Below, one piece after another: positions 49,040 through 56,775 of a stretch of DNA of 64,000 bases. The translations under genes were made by a program, and so were the position numbers. Source of the DNA: Janthinobacterium lividum PAMC 25724 (GTDB taxonomy: Bacteria; Pseudomonadota; Gammaproteobacteria; Burkholderiales; Burkholderiaceae_D); contig AHHB01000042.1 of the NCBI GenBank assembly GCA_000242815.2, forward strand, positions 244,795 through 308,794, written 5' to 3'. The notes beneath the pieces were generated by a model that was not told where the DNA came from, ran no database searches, and was given only the letters and a program-made list of their open reading frames with translations. Position 1 is the first letter of the stretch; the number at the start of each line of letters is the position of its first letter.

Positions 49040-50259
49040 GCCGGCAGCACGGCACTGCGGCGCGTCGCCAATTGCTTGAGCGCGATCGGAAGATGGCGCA
49101 GGAATGGGCGCGCAGGCAACGCGGCAACGATCTTTGCGCAGTCGGCCAGACTGCCTTGCTCGCTCAGGAAGCGCGTCAGGCAGCCGCTGTCGACCGTGTC
49201 GAACAAGCGCAGAAACAGCGCGGGCGCGATGTCCGGCCGGGCCCGCAGCAGTGACAGGAACAGGCCGTCCAGCGCGCGCAGCAGCGGCGGGTCAGCCACA
49301 TGAGCAAGCGGCAATGCACCTTCGCCGAGCCGCTCGGCGCACAGTTCGGCCCAGCGCTGTATGCGCTGAAATGCGTAACCGGTGGCCGGACGCGCCGCCC
49401 CTTGCAGTATGCCGGCCCTGACATAGGTCGGATCGCACTGTGCAGCCGACTTTGCAGCCGACTTTGCAGCCGAGTTTGCAGCCGATACCTGCAAGCCCAT
49501 CGGCAGCATGCCATGCTCGTAACGCAGCACCTCGAACGTGGTTGCACCAGTGCAGGCGGCAACGGCCAGTGCGAGTTCGTCCGATAATTGTTTTGGCCTC
49601 AGCGGCGTCGGCCCGAATTGCGTCACTTCGATCAGCGCGCGGTGCGCTGACAGAGGCAGCACATAGGTAAACAAGATGCGCTCTAGGCCGGTGCCGCGAA
49701 AATCCATCAGCGTCACGCAAGCGGGATCGAATATCGGCGCGCTGCAGACAATTTCCTGACCGTAAAATGACTGCCAGAGCGTGGCCTCTGCGCTGGGCTG
49801 CTCACCGATGCCGGCGCCAGCGCGGGTGTCGATGAGCATCGCAGCGCGATAAGCGTTCTGGCGGCAAGTGACATGCCAGGCTTGCTCAGCCTTGCGTGGC
49901 GTACCATCGACAGACTCGCCCAGCAGCAGCGTGATGGCCTGATTGCTGGCGACCTTGGCCAGCGCTTCGGTGTAAAACGCATCGGCGCTGATGCGCTGGT
50001 AAGGCGTGGCAGAGCAGTCGACCCTGACCTGGCCCGCGTCCGTATGCACGGTCAGCGCATTCCAGCGTTGCTGCACCAGATGGCGCAGCGGCGCTGCCGG
50101 CTCGCCCCAGAAACACCAGGTCCGGTCGTTGGTGTAAGCATGGCGCGCTTCGATGATCAGCGTGCGCGGACAGCGCTCGCCAAGCGCGGCCAGGCGCAGC
50201 GCCAGGCTCAGGCCGGCGCAACCGCCACCCAATATGATCAGGTCGAATTCAGTGCTCAT
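49036..50259 (-). CDS. crtY: Lycopene beta-cyclase
   Basis: Cyclises lycopene to beta-carotene. The 407-residue flavoprotein has an N-terminal dinucleotide fold (FDLIILGGGCAGLSLALRL), the CrtY signature NDRTWCFWGE, and LMDFRGTG. The ATG at 50259 lies inside crtB, an 11-nt overlap. Around residues 258-273 an in-frame 12-bp repeat encodes SAANSAAKSAAKSAA, an alanine-rich insertion not expected in the family core. It is upstream of blh with an ATGA overlap. Confidence 0.92.
   Translation of the reverse strand: MSTEFDLIILGGGCAGLSLALRLAALGERCPRTLIIEARHAYTNDRTWCFWGEPAAPLRHLVQQRWNALTVHTDAGQVRVDCSATPYQRISADAFYTEALAKVASNQAITLLLGESVDGTPRKAEQAWHVTCRQNAYRAAMLIDTRAGAGIGEQPSAEATLWQSFYGQEIVCSAPIFDPACVTLMDFRGTGLERILFTYVLPLSAHRALIEVTQFGPTPLRPKQLSDELALAVAACTGATTFEVLRYEHGMLPMGLQVSAANSAAKSAAKSAAQCDPTYVRAGILQGAARPATGYAFQRIQRWAELCAERLGEGALPLAHVADPPLLRALDGLFLSLLRARPDIAPALFLRLFDTVDSGCLTRFLSEQGSLADCAKIVAALPARPFLRHLPIALKQLATRRSAVLPA
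49442..49489. repeat. Four 12-bp repeats inside crtY
   Basis: GCAGCCGACTTT occurs twice exactly (49442-49453, 49454-49465), then with one change (49466-49477), then degenerate (49478-49489). It stays in frame, adding an SAAK-type tract to CrtY. Confidence 0.9.
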
Positions 50260-51211
50260 GTGCCCGTTCGCTGCGCGGCAGCGCATGCTGCAAGTCGACA
50301 AAAGCGTTGTGCAATGCATGATCGTGCCCACGGCTGCTGCGCCAGAAGCGCGGCGTCAGCGCCGCCGTCAGCAAGGCGTGCAGTGTCAGCGCCGCCTTGC
50401 TCCTGCCTGGCACCACCGCGCGTCCTTCCCAGAATGCATGGTCACTGCGCCGCAGACGCACACCGATGGCCTGGTACAGGCGCGCTGCGACGAGAATGGC
50501 GCCACGCGCGCGCAGCGGCAAGTAGGGCAAACCCTGTTGGCCACTCTGGTAATAGATGTCGGCCTGATCGAGCAAGTCAGCTACGCAGCGGCGCAGCAAC
50601 GGTTGCAAGGATAGGGCCGGCGCAATCAATTGCTGCGGCGCGAGCGCGCCGATGCGCGACGCCGGCAGGTAGCGTCGTCCGGCGCCTGCATCTTCGCTCA
50701 CATCGCGGCAAATATTGGTCAGCTGCATGGCAATGCCCAGATCGAGCGCATGGCGCAGCGCCGCCTCGTCGCGTACGCCCAATACCTGGCACATCATCAG
50801 TCCGACCGTGCCGGCTACCCGATAGCAGTAGCGCAGCAAGGCAGCATCGTCTTCGACACGCACCGGCTCCAGATCCGAAGCCACGCCGCGTATCAATTCG
50901 AGCATCAGCGCCGGTTCGATAGCGCATTCGGCCATCAGACCCAGCACGTCGCGCGTAGCCGGATCATCCGAGATGCCGGCAGCGATCTCGGTGCTCAGCA
51001 GTGCCAGCGCGCGCTGCGCATCCTCGACCGACGTTGCTTCGTCGGCCAGATCGTCGACATGGCGGCAAAAACCGTACAGGCGCGTCGCGCGCGCGGCATG
51101 CACCCTGCCCAGCAGGTGGCCGGCCCAGTAGAAGCTGCGTCCTTTCGAGCGCAGCGCGGCGCCGGCGTTCGCTAGCGCGCGCTGTTGTGCCGGCGTGCGC
51201 GCCGGCGTCAT
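50249..51211 (-). CDS. crtB: Phytoene synthase
   Basis: Condenses two geranylgeranyl diphosphates to phytoene. The 320-residue squalene/phytoene synthase shows both Asp-rich motifs: RHVDDLADE near residue 55 and NICRDVSEDAGAGRRYLP near 175. The ATG at 51211 overlaps the crtI stop as ATGA. The longer upstream frame is a shadow of crtI. Later residues (PGRSKAALTLHALLTA) match the family C terminus. Confidence 0.94.
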   Translation of the reverse strand: MTPARTPAQQRALANAGAALRSKGRSFYWAGHLLGRVHAARATRLYGFCRHVDDLADEATSVEDAQRALALLSTEIAAGISDDPATRDVLGLMAECAIEPALMLELIRGVASDLEPVRVEDDAALLRYCYRVAGTVGLMMCQVLGVRDEAALRHALDLGIAMQLTNICRDVSEDAGAGRRYLPASRIGALAPQQLIAPALSLQPLLRRCVADLLDQADIYYQSGQQGLPYLPLRARGAILVAARLYQAIGVRLRRSDHAFWEGRAVVPGRSKAALTLHALLTAALTPRFWRSSRGHDHALHNAFVDLQHALPRSERAHEH

Positions 51212-52722
51212 GTTGCCCGCGTCACTGCGGTCGCGGCTGGAATCAGCGCGTCGACGACCTTGGCCGAGCAGAGCACGCCCGGCAAGCCGGCGCCGGGATG
51301 GGTGCCGGCGCCGGTCAGATACAAATTTTTGATGCCTTCGGCGCGGTTGTGGAAGCGAAACCAGGCCGATTGCCGGAACAGCGGCGCCACTGAAAAGCCG
51401 GAACCGTGCACGCTCAGGTAATCGTGCTGGAAGTCTTCGGGCGTCTTGAAGAAATCGGCGGTAATGCTTTCCTGTAAGCCTGGCAGCAAGGTCGCATCGA
51501 GCGCGGCGACGATGCGGTCGCGCAGCAGCGGCCCTTGCTCTTGCCAGTTGATGCCGCCTTGCAGATTCGGTACCGGGCACAGCACGTAAAAACTGTCACA
51601 GCCGGCCGGCGCAAAACTGGGGTCGGTGGCGGTAGGCCGGTGCAGGTACAGCGAGAAGTCATCGGCCAGCACCTTGCGCTCAAAAATGTCCTTCAACAAC
51701 TCGCGGTAACGTTCGCCCATCGAAATGGTATGGTGCGCAACATCGGGATAGGTGCGTGTAGTGCCAAAATAGAGCACAAACAATCCCATCGAATAATGCG
51801 CTGCGGCCAGTTTCAGACGCGCCGACAGCGCCTGCTGACGCGGTTTAAGCATGGCACCATACAAATGCGCCGCATCGGCATTTGATACCACCAGATCGGC
51901 GTTCAGCAGTGTGCCGTTTTCCAGTTGTACGCCGGTAGCTTTGCCTTGTTCGACGCGGATCGAACTGACGGTCGTGTTGAGCTGGACCAAAATACCATGG
52001 CGCTGCATCAGTTGGCCCAGCGCAGCCGTGATCGCGCCGGTACCGCCCATCGCAAAATGGACGCCGTAGGCGCGCTCGAGAAAATGGATCAGGCCATAAA
52101 TGCTAGTGGTATTGAATGGATTGCCGCCCACCAGCAGCGGCTGGATTGAAAACGCCTGGCGCAGTTTCGGGCTCGTCAGATAGCGCGACACCAGGCCCCA
52201 CACGGTCTGGTAACTACCGAGCCCGATCAGGCGCGGGATCTGGCGTAGCATCGTGACCAGCCGGTCGAATGGCTGGGCAGACAATTCGGTGAAGCCGACC
52301 GCAAAGATACGTTTTGAATGGGCCAGCAAGGCGAGGTAACCGTCGCAGTCGCGCGGCTCGATGCGGGCGATTTCGGCCATGGTCTGTTCGAGCGTGCCGC
52401 CGTAATCGAAGGTGTCGCCATCGGCGAAACGGAAGCGATACCAGGGCGTGAGCGGCACCAGCGTCAGATGGTCGGCCATGCGTTCGCCGAACAATTCGAA
52501 CAGTTCTTCGAACAGGAATGGGGCGGTAATGACGGTCGGCCCGGCGTCATGCCGGAAGCCGTCGCGCTCGAACACCTGAGCGCGTCCGCCGAGCGCACCG
52601 CTGCGATCGAGCAGCGTGACCCGGTAACCCTTGGCGCGCAGCCTGAGCGCTGCCGCAATACCGCCAAAGCCGGCCCCGATGACGATGCCGTGCGCTTGTT
52701 CATGCATGTCGGTGTCTCTCAT
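51208..52722 (-). CDS. crtI: Phytoene desaturase
   Basis: FAD-dependent desaturase converting phytoene to lycopene. The 504-residue protein begins with GIVIGAGFGGIAAALRLRAKG and GGRAQVFERDGFRHDAGPTV, and ends with the CrtI C-terminal box YLTGAGTHPGAGLPGVLCSA. The ATG at 52722 overlaps the crtE stop as ATGA; a second ATG five codons on is possible. All motifs are intact. Confidence 0.95.
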   Translation of the reverse strand: MRDTDMHEQAHGIVIGAGFGGIAAALRLRAKGYRVTLLDRSGALGGRAQVFERDGFRHDAGPTVITAPFLFEELFELFGERMADHLTLVPLTPWYRFRFADGDTFDYGGTLEQTMAEIARIEPRDCDGYLALLAHSKRIFAVGFTELSAQPFDRLVTMLRQIPRLIGLGSYQTVWGLVSRYLTSPKLRQAFSIQPLLVGGNPFNTTSIYGLIHFLERAYGVHFAMGGTGAITAALGQLMQRHGILVQLNTTVSSIRVEQGKATGVQLENGTLLNADLVVSNADAAHLYGAMLKPRQQALSARLKLAAAHYSMGLFVLYFGTTRTYPDVAHHTISMGERYRELLKDIFERKVLADDFSLYLHRPTATDPSFAPAGCDSFYVLCPVPNLQGGINWQEQGPLLRDRIVAALDATLLPGLQESITADFFKTPEDFQHDYLSVHGSGFSVAPLFRQSAWFRFHNRAEGIKNLYLTGAGTHPGAGLPGVLCSAKVVDALIPAATAVTRAT

Positions 52723-53630
52723 AAGCGCTGCGCCAGACGCTGTATCAGCGTCGTGAGCAAATCGCCGGTGCCACCAGGCAGTTCGGCGGCGGCAGCGGCG
52801 GCGCACCCGAAATGGTGCTGTGCCAGCTTCACTGCGGCGGCGCGGGCAGACGCTTGTCCGCCTGCTTGCAGCATCAGCACGATGTTGAATGAGCGCGCTA
52901 TCTTCAGCGGGTCCGAATCGATGTCGATATCGTCGATGTCATCAACGATCTGATAGCCGATGGCAAAGCTTTCGGCAGCGTATCTGGCGTTCGGCATGGC
53001 CTCGGCGCGCCCGGCAGCAAGCAGCGCGAGTTCCGTCGGCAAGCTCAGCAGGGCGCCCGATTTTGCCCTCGCCATCGCTTCATAGCTGGCGATGTCGTCA
53101 TGCTGCGGGCCGGCCAGATCTAGGCATTGGCCGTGGATCGCTTTGCTCGTATGCGCCAGCGTCAGGTTCAGCAGCGCCGGCAGGAGGCTCGTTTGGGTGA
53201 CTGCACCAAGTGCGCCGTAGGCCATTGCCAGCATCAAATCGCCGGCGCAAATGGCCGTGTTGTCGCCAAACGCCGACCAGACAGTGGCTACGCCGTGGCG
53301 CAGCAGGTCACGGTCTTGCAAGTCGTCGTGTATCAGCGAAGCGTTGTGCAGAAGTTCTACTGTGGTGGCGATGGCGACGATATCGCCAGGCGCCAGTTGC
53401 AGACTCAGCCCGGCATGGATGGCCAGGCGGGCGCGCACACGCTGGCCGCCACTGCGCAGATGGCAGGCAGCGGCAGTGGCCGCGTCCGATGGCGGCATGT
53501 GCGAGTCGATGCTATGGAATAAATTAAGTTCGACCGCATCGAGCAAACTCCCGAAGGTGGCCACCGCAATGGCGGGGGCGGGCCTTGGAATGAGCACCTG
53601 ATGAGGTGATGGTATGGCTTGCGCGTACAT
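52719..53630 (-). CDS. crtE: Geranylgeranyl diphosphate synthase
   Basis: Trans-prenyltransferase making GGPP for carotenoids. The 303-residue protein has the first Asp-rich motif in LIHDDLQDRDLLRHG and the second in YQIVDDIDDIDID, plus GGQRVRARL and KSGALLSLPTEL. The ATG at 53630 follows GGAG and lies 74 bp after the rhodopsin stop. It heads the tightly overlapped crtE-I-B-Y-blh run. Confidence 0.92.
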   Translation of the reverse strand: MYAQAIPSPHQVLIPRPAPAIAVATFGSLLDAVELNLFHSIDSHMPPSDAATAAACHLRSGGQRVRARLAIHAGLSLQLAPGDIVAIATTVELLHNASLIHDDLQDRDLLRHGVATVWSAFGDNTAICAGDLMLAMAYGALGAVTQTSLLPALLNLTLAHTSKAIHGQCLDLAGPQHDDIASYEAMARAKSGALLSLPTELALLAAGRAEAMPNARYAAESFAIGYQIVDDIDDIDIDSDPLKIARSFNIVLMLQAGGQASARAAAVKLAQHHFGCAAAAAAELPGGTGDLLTTLIQRLAQRL

Positions 53631-53704
53631 GGTTTCGCTCCAGCGACGAGGAAAATTGCGCCGGAACCGACGGCCCCGGCGCATCAACATCCTACTTGTG
53701 AAGC

Positions 53705-54493
53705 TTACGCGTTGCCGCCTTGCTTGTGTCCAGAGGCGGGGGCGACGGCATGCTCGTCGGCGGCCGACTTGCGGACCGCGATCATGTAGATCAGTACGCC
53801 GAATGCCGCTTTGGCTACGATATCAGCGACCGTGTATCCCACCTGAACGGCGGTGGTGGCAGCGCCGCCAGTAAAGCCTATCATCGGGAAAATGAAGACG
53901 ACCGGATAAAAGCACCACGACAACACGGTCACCCAGCGTGCGGCACTGACCAGGCCGCGTGCCGATTCCGGCTGCGATGCGATCGATTTTTTCAGGCCGA
54001 AGAACAGGTCATAGACAATGATCAGGAACGGGATCATGGCCAGCGTCCACCAGAGCCAGCGCGTGCCAGGAACACCGGAAATTTCACCGGGGTAACCGAG
54101 CACAACCATCAGTGCGGCCAGCAAGCCCAGCTTGGTGCTTTTTGCCACGGTTTCCGCTGGCGATAAACGCATTACCAGGATCAGTTCGATCAGCAGCAGC
54201 GGCACCGTCAGCAACCAGTCGACGTAACGATAGGCATCGTTAAATTTGATGCCCGTCGCCGTTACCTGTCCTGCCACCACGGTGTACGACTCTTCCCACG
54301 AGGCGAAAATACGGATGTAGTGGTAGGCGGCGATCAGTGTCACCAAACCGGTGATGGTGAGGGCCGTCTTGTAGGGCGCCGCCACCTGTGAACGTCCGAG
54401 GAAAAAGAAGATCGTTGCCGCTCCCATGACGGCAATGGCGAATGAAAACGCGTTATATACCAGTTCGAATTGTCCTACTGTGATTAGATCCAC
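53705..54493 (-). CDS. Proton-pumping microbial rhodopsin (proteorhodopsin / xanthorhodopsin-like)
   Basis: Seven-helix retinal protein of 262 residues. Helix C reads RYVDWLLTVPLLLIELILVM, giving counter-ion D92, T96 and proton donor E103, the DTE set of outward proton pumps. L100 is at the spectral-tuning site, which predicts green absorption. Helix G has the Schiff-base lysine K228 in VADIVAKAAFG. H58 in AAYHYIRIF lies 34 residues before D92, the spacing of xanthorhodopsin and Gloeobacter rhodopsin. The start is GTG with CGGAG upstream. It lies between the anti-sigma gene (93 bp) and crtE (74 bp). Confidence 0.96.
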   Translation of the reverse strand: MDLITVGQFELVYNAFSFAIAVMGAATIFFFLGRSQVAAPYKTALTITGLVTLIAAYHYIRIFASWEESYTVVAGQVTATGIKFNDAYRYVDWLLTVPLLLIELILVMRLSPAETVAKSTKLGLLAALMVVLGYPGEISGVPGTRWLWWTLAMIPFLIIVYDLFFGLKKSIASQPESARGLVSAARWVTVLSWCFYPVVFIFPMIGFTGGAATTAVQVGYTVADIVAKAAFGVLIYMIAVRKSAADEHAVAPASGHKQGGNA

Positions 54494-54586
54494 GGTTACT
54501 CCGATGATGGTGATGTTGCTAGTTGGTTGCTTTCTTCCCGATGCAAAACGGATCTGTTGCCGATCCGCCTGCCTGTATCAAAGCCA

Positions 54587-54856
54587 TCATTCGGGAACTC
54601 TTTCGGTACCACACTCGGCAGTGCGCGTGGCTTCGGCCGCGGCGATGAAACGCATGATCCCCGCAGTGTAATGCCGGTCGGGACAACAGTTGCCCCGGAG
54701 CGCGTCTTTCACAAACTGCACTGCCACCAGGGACTCAAATAGTGCCGGTGATGCATCGAGTTCCTCAATGGCAGCCTGAAATGCGGTATCGCTAATGTCT
54801 TCTTCGAGCAGTTGCAGTACATATTCCATGCTGTCGCTGTTTGCTATCGAATTCAA
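54587..54856 (-). CDS. RseA-N-like soluble anti-sigma factor
   Basis: An 89-residue protein resembling only the N-terminal sigma-binding domain of RseA: an acidic start with LLEEDISDTAFQAAIEEL, then SLVAVQFVKDALRGN matching the RseA x-LIRDxLRG turn, and a final helix HYTAGIMRFIAAAEA. There is no transmembrane segment or periplasmic domain, so it cannot be released by DegS/RseP proteolysis. Cys57-Cys58 lie in the linker between helices, with Cys82 near the end. The TTG start overlaps the sigma stop as TTGA, with GAGGT upstream; an ATG at 54829 is the alternative. Role inferred from position and similarity. Confidence 0.68.
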   Translation of the reverse strand: MNSIANSDSMEYVLQLLEEDISDTAFQAAIEELDASPALFESLVAVQFVKDALRGNCCPDRHYTAGIMRFIAAAEATRTAECGTERVPE

Positions 54857-55503
54857 AAAGACCTCACTGAAATGGCTTTGCTTAACATTGGACGTATATC
54901 CGAACTAATAGTTGCACGTGCGCGGAAAATAAGTGAACGCACCGTATTGAGTGGCATGCATAGTTGCGTCGCAATTGCTTGATAGCTCAAGTCATCGCGC
55001 TCGCGCAAAAGGAAGGCGCTGCGCATGCTCGGCGTCAGGTTTTCGATGGACTGTTCAATGCCGGCCGCCAGTTGCGCGCCGCACAAGTGCTCGTCGGGAC
55101 CGGGTGCGTGACCTTTCCAGCTCGCATTATCCTGCAGCACCATCGTTTCTGTCAGCAGATCCATCGGGATCGAATTTTCGTCTTGCTCCTGGCCATCCCT
55201 GAAATAAGACATTGTCAGGTTGCGGGCGATCGCATACAGCCAGGTCGAAAACGCACTTTCGAAACGAAACTCGGGCAAACTGCGGTATGCGCGCAGAAAC
55301 GCTTCCTGTGTCAGTTCTTCTGCCACTGCGTTATTGCGCACCGAAGCGTTGATCAGCGCGGCAACCCGGCGCTGGTATTTTGTTACCAGCACTTCGAATG
55401 CGCGCAAGTCACCACTGCAAAAGCGCCGGATCAACAAGTTGTCAACTTTACCGATCTCTGAAAGTTCAGGTTGCGAGTGCGTCTGCAACGGTCTCGACAT
55501 CAT
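54853..55503 (-). CDS. ECF sigma factor (RpoE-like), first gene of the rhodopsin cluster
   Basis: A 216-residue sigma-70 family factor with regions 2 and 4 only. Region 2: DNLLIRRFCSGDLRAFEVLV, EELTQEAFLRAYRSLPEFR and FSTWLYAIARNLTMSYFRD. Region 4: LTPSMRSAFLLRERDDLSYQ, then AIATQLCMPLNTVRSLIFRA, the helix-turn-helix for the -35 element. It resembles RpoE. It lies upstream of its anti-sigma (TTGA overlap), the rhodopsin and the carotenoid genes, so it very likely drives this cluster. Start at 55503, or 55500. Confidence 0.93.
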   Translation of the reverse strand: MMSRPLQTHSQPELSEIGKVDNLLIRRFCSGDLRAFEVLVTKYQRRVAALINASVRNNAVAEELTQEAFLRAYRSLPEFRFESAFSTWLYAIARNLTMSYFRDGQEQDENSIPMDLLTETMVLQDNASWKGHAPGPDEHLCGAQLAAGIEQSIENLTPSMRSAFLLRERDDLSYQAIATQLCMPLNTVRSLIFRARATISSDIRPMLSKAISVRSF

Positions 55504-55559
55504 GTTGGCCTCGTTATATTTACAACATTGGATTTGGACGTAGCGCGTTCTCATTTGCC

Positions 55560-55587
55560 AAATATTGAAGACATAGTAACAATATTT
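55560..55587. promoter_or_regulatory. Inverted repeat upstream of the sigma gene
   Basis: AAATATTG (55560-55567) and CAATATTT (55580-55587) are perfect 8-bp arms separated by 12 bp, 57 bp upstream of the sigma start, inside an AT-rich stretch. It could bind a dimeric regulator of the rhodopsin cluster. No sure -35/-10 pair was identified. Confidence 0.4.
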
Positions 55588-55752
55588 CCAATAAGTCGTC
55601 GGGCGTAGCTTATTTAGTTATGTATAAGGTATTTCAAATTTACTGCCCTATCGAGGATGGGCATGGTCAGCTGCTTGCAGTGACAAAGACCTGTATTCCG
55701 GGCCAGCCTATAATAGCCAGGCCCCACCATCACTCAACGAACAGACTACGCC

Positions 55753-56733
55753 ATGGCCCTACAAGACGCGCTTTCCGAATTCGACCTGATCAAACAATAT
55801 TTTGTACGCCAGCGCCCCAGCCGGGCCACTCTGGGCATCGGCGACGATTGCGCCCTGCTCACCCCCGGCGCCGGCAAGCAGATCGCCATCTCCTCGGACA
55901 TGCTGGTCGAGGACCGGCACTTCTTTGCCGGTGCCGACGCCCGCATGCTGGGCCACAAAAGCCTGGCCGTGAACCTGTCTGACCTGGCCGCCATGGGCGC
56001 GCGTCCCGTGGCATTTACCCTGGCCCTGGCCCTGCCGCAAGCCGAGCGCGCCTGGCTGGCAGGCTTTGCCGAAGGTCTGTTTGCGCTGGCCGATGAATTC
56101 GGCTGCGAACTCATCGGCGGTGACACCACCAAGGGTGCCTTGAATATCTGCATCACCGTGTTCGGCGAACTGACACCGGGCCAGGCGCTGCGCCGCAGCG
56201 CGGCCGTGGCGGGCGACGATATCTGGGTCAGCGGGACTGTCGGCGATGCGCGCCTGGCGCTGGCCGGCTACCGCATGGAGCAGGCGCTGACACCAAACGA
56301 GCTGCTGACGGCAGCGGCGCGCATGCACACGCCCACGCCGCGCGTGACACTAGGCTGCGCTTTGGCCGAGCATGGCCTGGCGCATGCGGCCATTGATATT
56401 TCCGACGGCCTGGTGGGAGATCTGAGTCATATCCTGAAAGCGTCGCAAGTCGGTGCCACGCTCGATGTCGATGCGCTGCCAGCCGGTCCCGTGCTGGCGC
56501 AGCAAGAAACCGGCCTGCGCCGCCGCTACACGGCCGCCGGCGGCGACGATTATGAGCTGTGTTTCACGGCACCGGCAGCGTCGCGCGAGGCCATCGCCGC
56601 CCTGGCGACCAGCTGTGGCACGCCCGTCACACGGGTCGGCTGCATTCAGGCGCAAAGCGGCTTGCGCCTGGTCGATGCGGCAGGCTTGCCACTCGACCTG
56701 CAACTATCGTCCTTCGACCATTTCAGCGACTAA
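55753..56733 (+). CDS. thiL: Thiamine-monophosphate kinase
   Basis: Phosphorylates thiamine monophosphate to the active cofactor thiamine diphosphate. The 326-residue PurM-fold protein has FDLIKQYF at the start, the ATP/metal loop GIGDDCALL, VNLSDLAAMGARP, LIGGDTTKG, IDISDGLVGDL, and the late GGDDYELCF motif. Length and motifs are standard. The divergent neighbour is the sigma gene, with about 250 bp between starts. Confidence 0.97.
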   Translation: MALQDALSEFDLIKQYFVRQRPSRATLGIGDDCALLTPGAGKQIAISSDMLVEDRHFFAGADARMLGHKSLAVNLSDLAAMGARPVAFTLALALPQAERAWLAGFAEGLFALADEFGCELIGGDTTKGALNICITVFGELTPGQALRRSAAVAGDDIWVSGTVGDARLALAGYRMEQALTPNELLTAAARMHTPTPRVTLGCALAEHGLAHAAIDISDGLVGDLSHILKASQVGATLDVDALPAGPVLAQQETGLRRRYTAAGGDDYELCFTAPAASREAIAALATSCGTPVTRVGCIQAQSGLRLVDAAGLPLDLQLSSFDHFSD

Positions 56734-56734
56734 C

Positions 56735-56768
56735 GACGACAATGCAGACGACAATGCAGACGACAATT
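56735..56768. repeat. Short tandem repeat after thiL
   Basis: GACGACAATGCA occurs twice and then partly again (GACGACAATT) directly after the thiL stop, between the convergent thiL and EAL genes. Confidence 0.85.
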
Positions 56769-56775
56769 AAACCGG

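Noticed and set aside
55504..55620. RpoE-type promoter (GGAAC ... TC) upstream of the sigma gene
   Set aside because: A GGAAAT and a GTC occur but at the wrong spacing; no reliable ECF promoter could be assigned by eye.
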